In this document: piece after piece, positions 60,864 to 64,000 of the stretch | Position numbering within the stretch: position 1 is the first letter of the stretch | How the letters are laid out: every line of letters begins with the position of its first letter | Assembly (NCBI GenBank): GCA_019722365.1 | Contig: JADFUC010000985.1 | Span: forward strand, 124,001 to 188,000 | DNA: 64,000 nucleotides | Origin: Lithospermum erythrorhizon | Taxonomy: Eukaryota; Streptophyta; Magnoliopsida; Boraginales; Boraginaceae | Direction of reading: 5' to 3' | Made by a program: the position numbers and the translations under genes | Notes under the pieces: model-generated | What the model was told of the DNA's origin: nothing | Databases searched by the model: none | The model's input: only the letters and a program-made list of their open reading frames with translations

Positions 60864-61430
60864 GCTCGCTTAGTTGCTCATGGTTCAAGCAAATACATGG
60901 AAGTGACTACGAAAACACTTTTTCACCAGATCAAGCCTCACATAATCCGGATTGTCTTAACACTTGTAGTTTCTAATAACTGGTCTATTAGGCAGCTTGA
61001 CATTAAGAATGCCTTTCTAAATGGAGCATTGTAGGAAACAGTTTTTATGAAACAATCTTGTGGTTTTGTCAATGGTGACTATCCATCTCATGTGTGCTTG
61101 CTTAAGAAATCACTTTATAGGTTGAAACAGGTCCCTAGAACCTGGTTTTTAAGCATTTCTACAGTCTTAGTGGATGCAGGTTTTGTTCAAAGTGTTGCAG
61201 ATCACAATCTATTTACTTAAAATCATGATGGCCATTCATTGTACTTCTTATTGTATGTGGATGATATTATATTCACCGGCTCTTCCTTAGAGTTGCTTAG
61301 TTCTTTTATTGTCAAGTTAAACAATCATTTTGCTCTCACTGATCTAGGAGAATTACATTATTTTCTTGACATTAAGGTCATCAAGAGTTCTGCAGGTTTA
61401 CTATTGACTCAAAAGTAGTATGCAAATGAT
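60864..61430 (+). pseudogene. reverse transcriptase of Copia A, second part
   Basis: Continues from 53936: KARLVAHG, then IRQLDIKNAFLNGAL and a stop where a Glu or Gln would be (61034), VFMKQ, HVCLLKKSLYRLKQVPRTWF. After another stop near 61218 it reads LYFLLYVDDIIFTGSS, with the catalytic YVDD box at 61254-61265, then FALTDLGELHYFLDIKVI. It is unusually readable for this window: mostly single in-frame stops rather than frameshifts. Confidence 0.95.
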
Positions 61431-62185
61431 CTTTTACAAAAGTATCACATGTTACACACTCATTCAGTGGCTACACCATCCTCCATGAAACCACCTACAT
61501 TTGAGAATGCTAGTTTACGTATGTCAGCTCCACATGAATACGGATCTCTAGTTGGTGTCTTGCAATATCTCTCAACGCCTCTTGGCCCAACATCATTTAT
61601 GTCACACCACCTCACAGCTTATGCACAAAATTCTAATAACTTCACCCTCGGGTCAAAGAAAGAGAATTCTGAGATACCTAGTTGGCTCTTCAATGACAGG
61701 ATTGCTCATCAAGCCTTCTTCCAAGATGACTCTTAAGGTTTATGATGACTCGACCGGGTCGGGTTGTCCCTCACCAAGATCCACTACCGTTATCAGGTTC
61801 TTCTTGGTCTTAATCTTGTCTATCGTCATCCAAAAGCGCCTCACGCTTGCTCATTCTAGTACCCGAGGCCGAATAGAGGGCTCTAGCCACCGCAAATGAG
61901 GTCACCCGATACAACACTTGCTAAGAGATCTAAATGTCTCCTTGTATGCAGCTCCTCAAGCAATCTGTGACAACATTGCAGCAACTTACCTTGCTCATAA
62001 TCCTGTGTTACATTCCAGAACAAAACACATTAGCATTGATTACCACTTTGTCAGGGAAAAAGTTGCATTGGGTGATCTACAAATACATACCTTACCATTC
62101 AACCAAATGATGTACTACTCAAGCCATTGCCTTCTCCCAAATTTACTTCAACAATCAACAATTTATGCCTCTCAAGTGCAGCTCA
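61430..62185 (+). pseudogene. RNase H of Copia A
   Basis: 61500-61600 has PHEYGSLVGVLQYLS (RSLVG.LQYLT block). 61640-61740 in a shifted frame has QRKRILRYLVGSSMTGLLIK. 61930-62110 has APQAICDNIAATYLAHNPVL, HSRTKHISIDYHFVREKVA, G.LQIHTLP, the last RNase H block up to the end of pol. Confidence 0.9.
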
Positions 62186-62198
62186 AATTGAGGGGGTG
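62186..62198 (+). other. polypurine tract of Copia A
   Basis: AATTGAGGGGGTG just before TGTAAGAATATG of the 3' LTR. Confidence 0.85.
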
Positions 62199-62640
62199 TG
62201 TAAGAATATGAGTCCTAACAAGACATTGCCGAGCTCACATTCAGTTTTTATTGATAAAACAAGCAAAAGTGTATTGCCATGCAGAACTCATGCAATCACG
62301 TGATCAATCAACAATATGTGCACCGGCTGTTTGAGAAAAAGGCGCAAAAACTTAGCTGGAGTTTGTTAATCAGTTTCCCTCTTTTCAGCAGATATATCAA
62401 TTGTATTATCACTTAGAATCTATTTTTATATTTATACTTAACTGTAGATAATGATCAATCGATCAAGATAGAATTAGTTAAATTTCAAATTCAAATAATA
62501 TATTGTAAATATTATAATTATTTTATTATAAATATAAGTAATTATTATGGTAACGAACTTTCCTCGTGAACTTCCTGAACTTCTTTAGGTTTTGGGATTA
62601 TTATTTAAATAGAGACAAATCTTTCTTTATTTCATAATCT
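62199..62640 (+). repeat. 3' LTR of Copia A
   Basis: Partner of 52039-52475; starts TGTAAGAATATG. The end is approximate, at the loss of similarity after TTATTTCATAATCTT. Confidence 0.85.
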
Positions 62641-62649
62641 TATGCGGTC

Positions 62650-64000
62650 TAAATTATTTTCCCAAATGGATGGCACACATGGTGGAACCTTACCTAGAGG
62701 GCCGGGCGTAGGAACGTAGTCGCCTCTAATTTTCTGCAAAATAAAATTCTTCTATACATTTTTTTAAGATTGCATTCAATTTCCTTAAAACTTACACCCC
62801 CATGTTTTTATATTGATTTCTTGAAACTTATCTGATTAATGTTAAATAGCTGAGTATTACATTTTGTCCAGTCCTCACCAAAGTTCCGAAGAACGTTTGC
62901 TTAATGGTGAGGTACTCTTCCAAGCTACATGGTCAGATTCTCAAATAGCCCTTTCCATTTCTATAATGTGGATATTGTTAAATGATCCCAAAGCTCAACA
63001 AAGCATCTCCTTTTGAACACTATGCAATCAAGACATTCTCTTTGCAGTGTCCCACCTTGCTTCTCAAGCAAATCAACCAAATTGCCCTTTAACGAAGATG
63101 AATCATTTGGCTTGATTCCACCTTAAAAAGAAAAGGCCAAATTTGGGAAGCTTAGTTAGATACTTGAGGATATTGTATATAGTTTGGCAGTGATCCATCA
63201 TTGTAGCAAGCCTTTGGAATGAAAGCATGTTTGATCCTACTAACACTTTATTTAAAGATAAATTGCATATTCCTTTTCATATGATATCAATGTTTTAGGC
63301 AACTAACCTATTTCGAATATCAAAATGCTTCGGTGAGGTGGTAGTCTTTGCCTTTAATTTAGAGTAAATGCAAAAACGACATCCCTATTCTCACAAGGGT
63401 AATGTTTCTTCTTGTTGAAAGCGCCTTTAGAGACATCGAAACACCTTCTTCTTGTAGTTTCTTCCGAAAATCCATCAAGAATAGAATGAAGGAAAGGAGA
63501 GTAAGATGGTGCTCTAAAAAGTTGTACTTCCTATATCTAGATGAACAATTTCACATGCCGGGTTATGAAATGTATTTGAAGAATGAAATGATTTGGTTTG
63601 ATTTCATCGACGGTGATCCGATTCAAAATTTCCTTCTTAATAAAAGAAATTGAAGCAGAAAAAAGAAACTGAATGAATAATTGAGCTTCATCAATATCTT
63701 ATCAAGTCATCATGGAAATTGGATAAAGCATCTGAAAACTGAGCTTTTGAACATTCAACTTGCATGAGATTTCCTAAAAAATCACTTCAAATGAAATTCT
63801 TAAAGAAAAAGACAATCTGCAGGGAAACATAAACAATGTAAATTTTAAAGGAAAATACACTTGGAGTTAGTGGAATTTCTTTGCACAATGAATGAAAGAT
63901 TTTAAAGCATGGATAATAATTCAAGAAAATTGAAATAAATAAATAAAAGCATAAAGAAACACTCTTATCACAAGAAAACCAAAGGTGTTTGTATTTGTTG
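62650..64000. other. unassigned flank, no gene recognised
   Basis: Less AT-rich than typical spacer. On the minus strand 62985-63120 reads an open stretch GNLVDLLEKQGGTLQRECLD then CIVFKRRCFVELWDHL, and 63145-63235 reads IPKACYNDGSLPNYIQYP; neither is a family I recognise. On the plus strand an 83-codon frame (63402-63653, Lys/Arg-rich) ends in LLNKRN. These could be pieces of an old coding region continuing beyond the window. I assign no function. Confidence 0.3.

Larger units (their letters stand above)
52039..62640 (+). mobile_element. outer Copia retrotransposon A (Ale/Retrofit-like), split by nested insertions
   Basis: LTRs of about 440 bp at 52039-52475 and 62199-62640. Pol fragments in order: integrase, RT first part, [insertion 53937-60863], RT second part, RNase H, PPT, 3' LTR. 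Without the insertions it is only about 3.7 kb, because gag and protease are missing between the 5' LTR and the integrase (52480-52850 has no recognisable motif). Removing the insertion and one copy of its GCTCG target duplication rejoins the RT frame exactly at DKYKAR-LVA. RNase H and LTR-proximal pol resemble the Ale/Retrofit group. Confidence 0.9.

Overview
Nuclear DNA of a flowering plant, most likely a eudicot: very AT-rich intergenic sequence, long (AT)n tracts, spliced genes with GT-AG introns, and a large load of plant-type LTR retrotransposons (Copia, Tat-like, Athila-like, chromovirus), a hAT transposon and MITEs. The protein families are widespread in eudicots and I cannot name a genus. 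Nothing looks bacterial or organellar. Most open frames longer than 60 codons are pieces of decayed transposons or chance frames.

Three cellular loci can be supported. (1) 901-2031 (-) is a decayed S-like RNase T2 gene that keeps the HGLWPNY active-site block but has lost its start codon and the reading frame after it. (2) 15373-18335 (+) is an intact seven-coding-exon gene for a membrane RINGv (MARCH-like) E3 ubiquitin ligase with a DUF3675 region, about 305 aa. (3) 49602-51570 (+) is an intact seven-exon gene for a small purple acid phosphatase, 330 aa, with all metal-binding motifs.

Most of the rest is transposable elements, several nested. 8340-12900 is a non-coding LTR element (LARD-like) with two diverged LTRs. 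19450-42400 is a Tat-like Ty3/gypsy element (+) whose integrase is split by an Athila-like element in the opposite orientation (24430-34681). The Tat element also has a tandem-repeat block, a spliced-looking antisense ORF and a chromovirus fragment (38060-41105, -). 43330-45640 (-) is a degraded hAT transposase carrying an internal palindromic MITE. 52039-62640 is a three-layer nest: an Ale/Retrofit-like Copia (+), split inside its reverse transcriptase by an apparent 1.9 kb solo LTR with a 5 bp target duplication, which is itself split by a Tnt1/Tork-like Copia with both LTRs, PBS and PPT.

The two intact genes have clean frames and splice sites, whereas every transposon ORF is broken by many small indels. 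Either the elements are old or the assembly is poor in repeats. I found no CRISPR array, no convincing tRNA or rRNA gene, and no clearly new biological system. The items most worth a second look are the nested insertions with readable order, the antisense spliced ORF in the Tat element and the non-coding LTR element.
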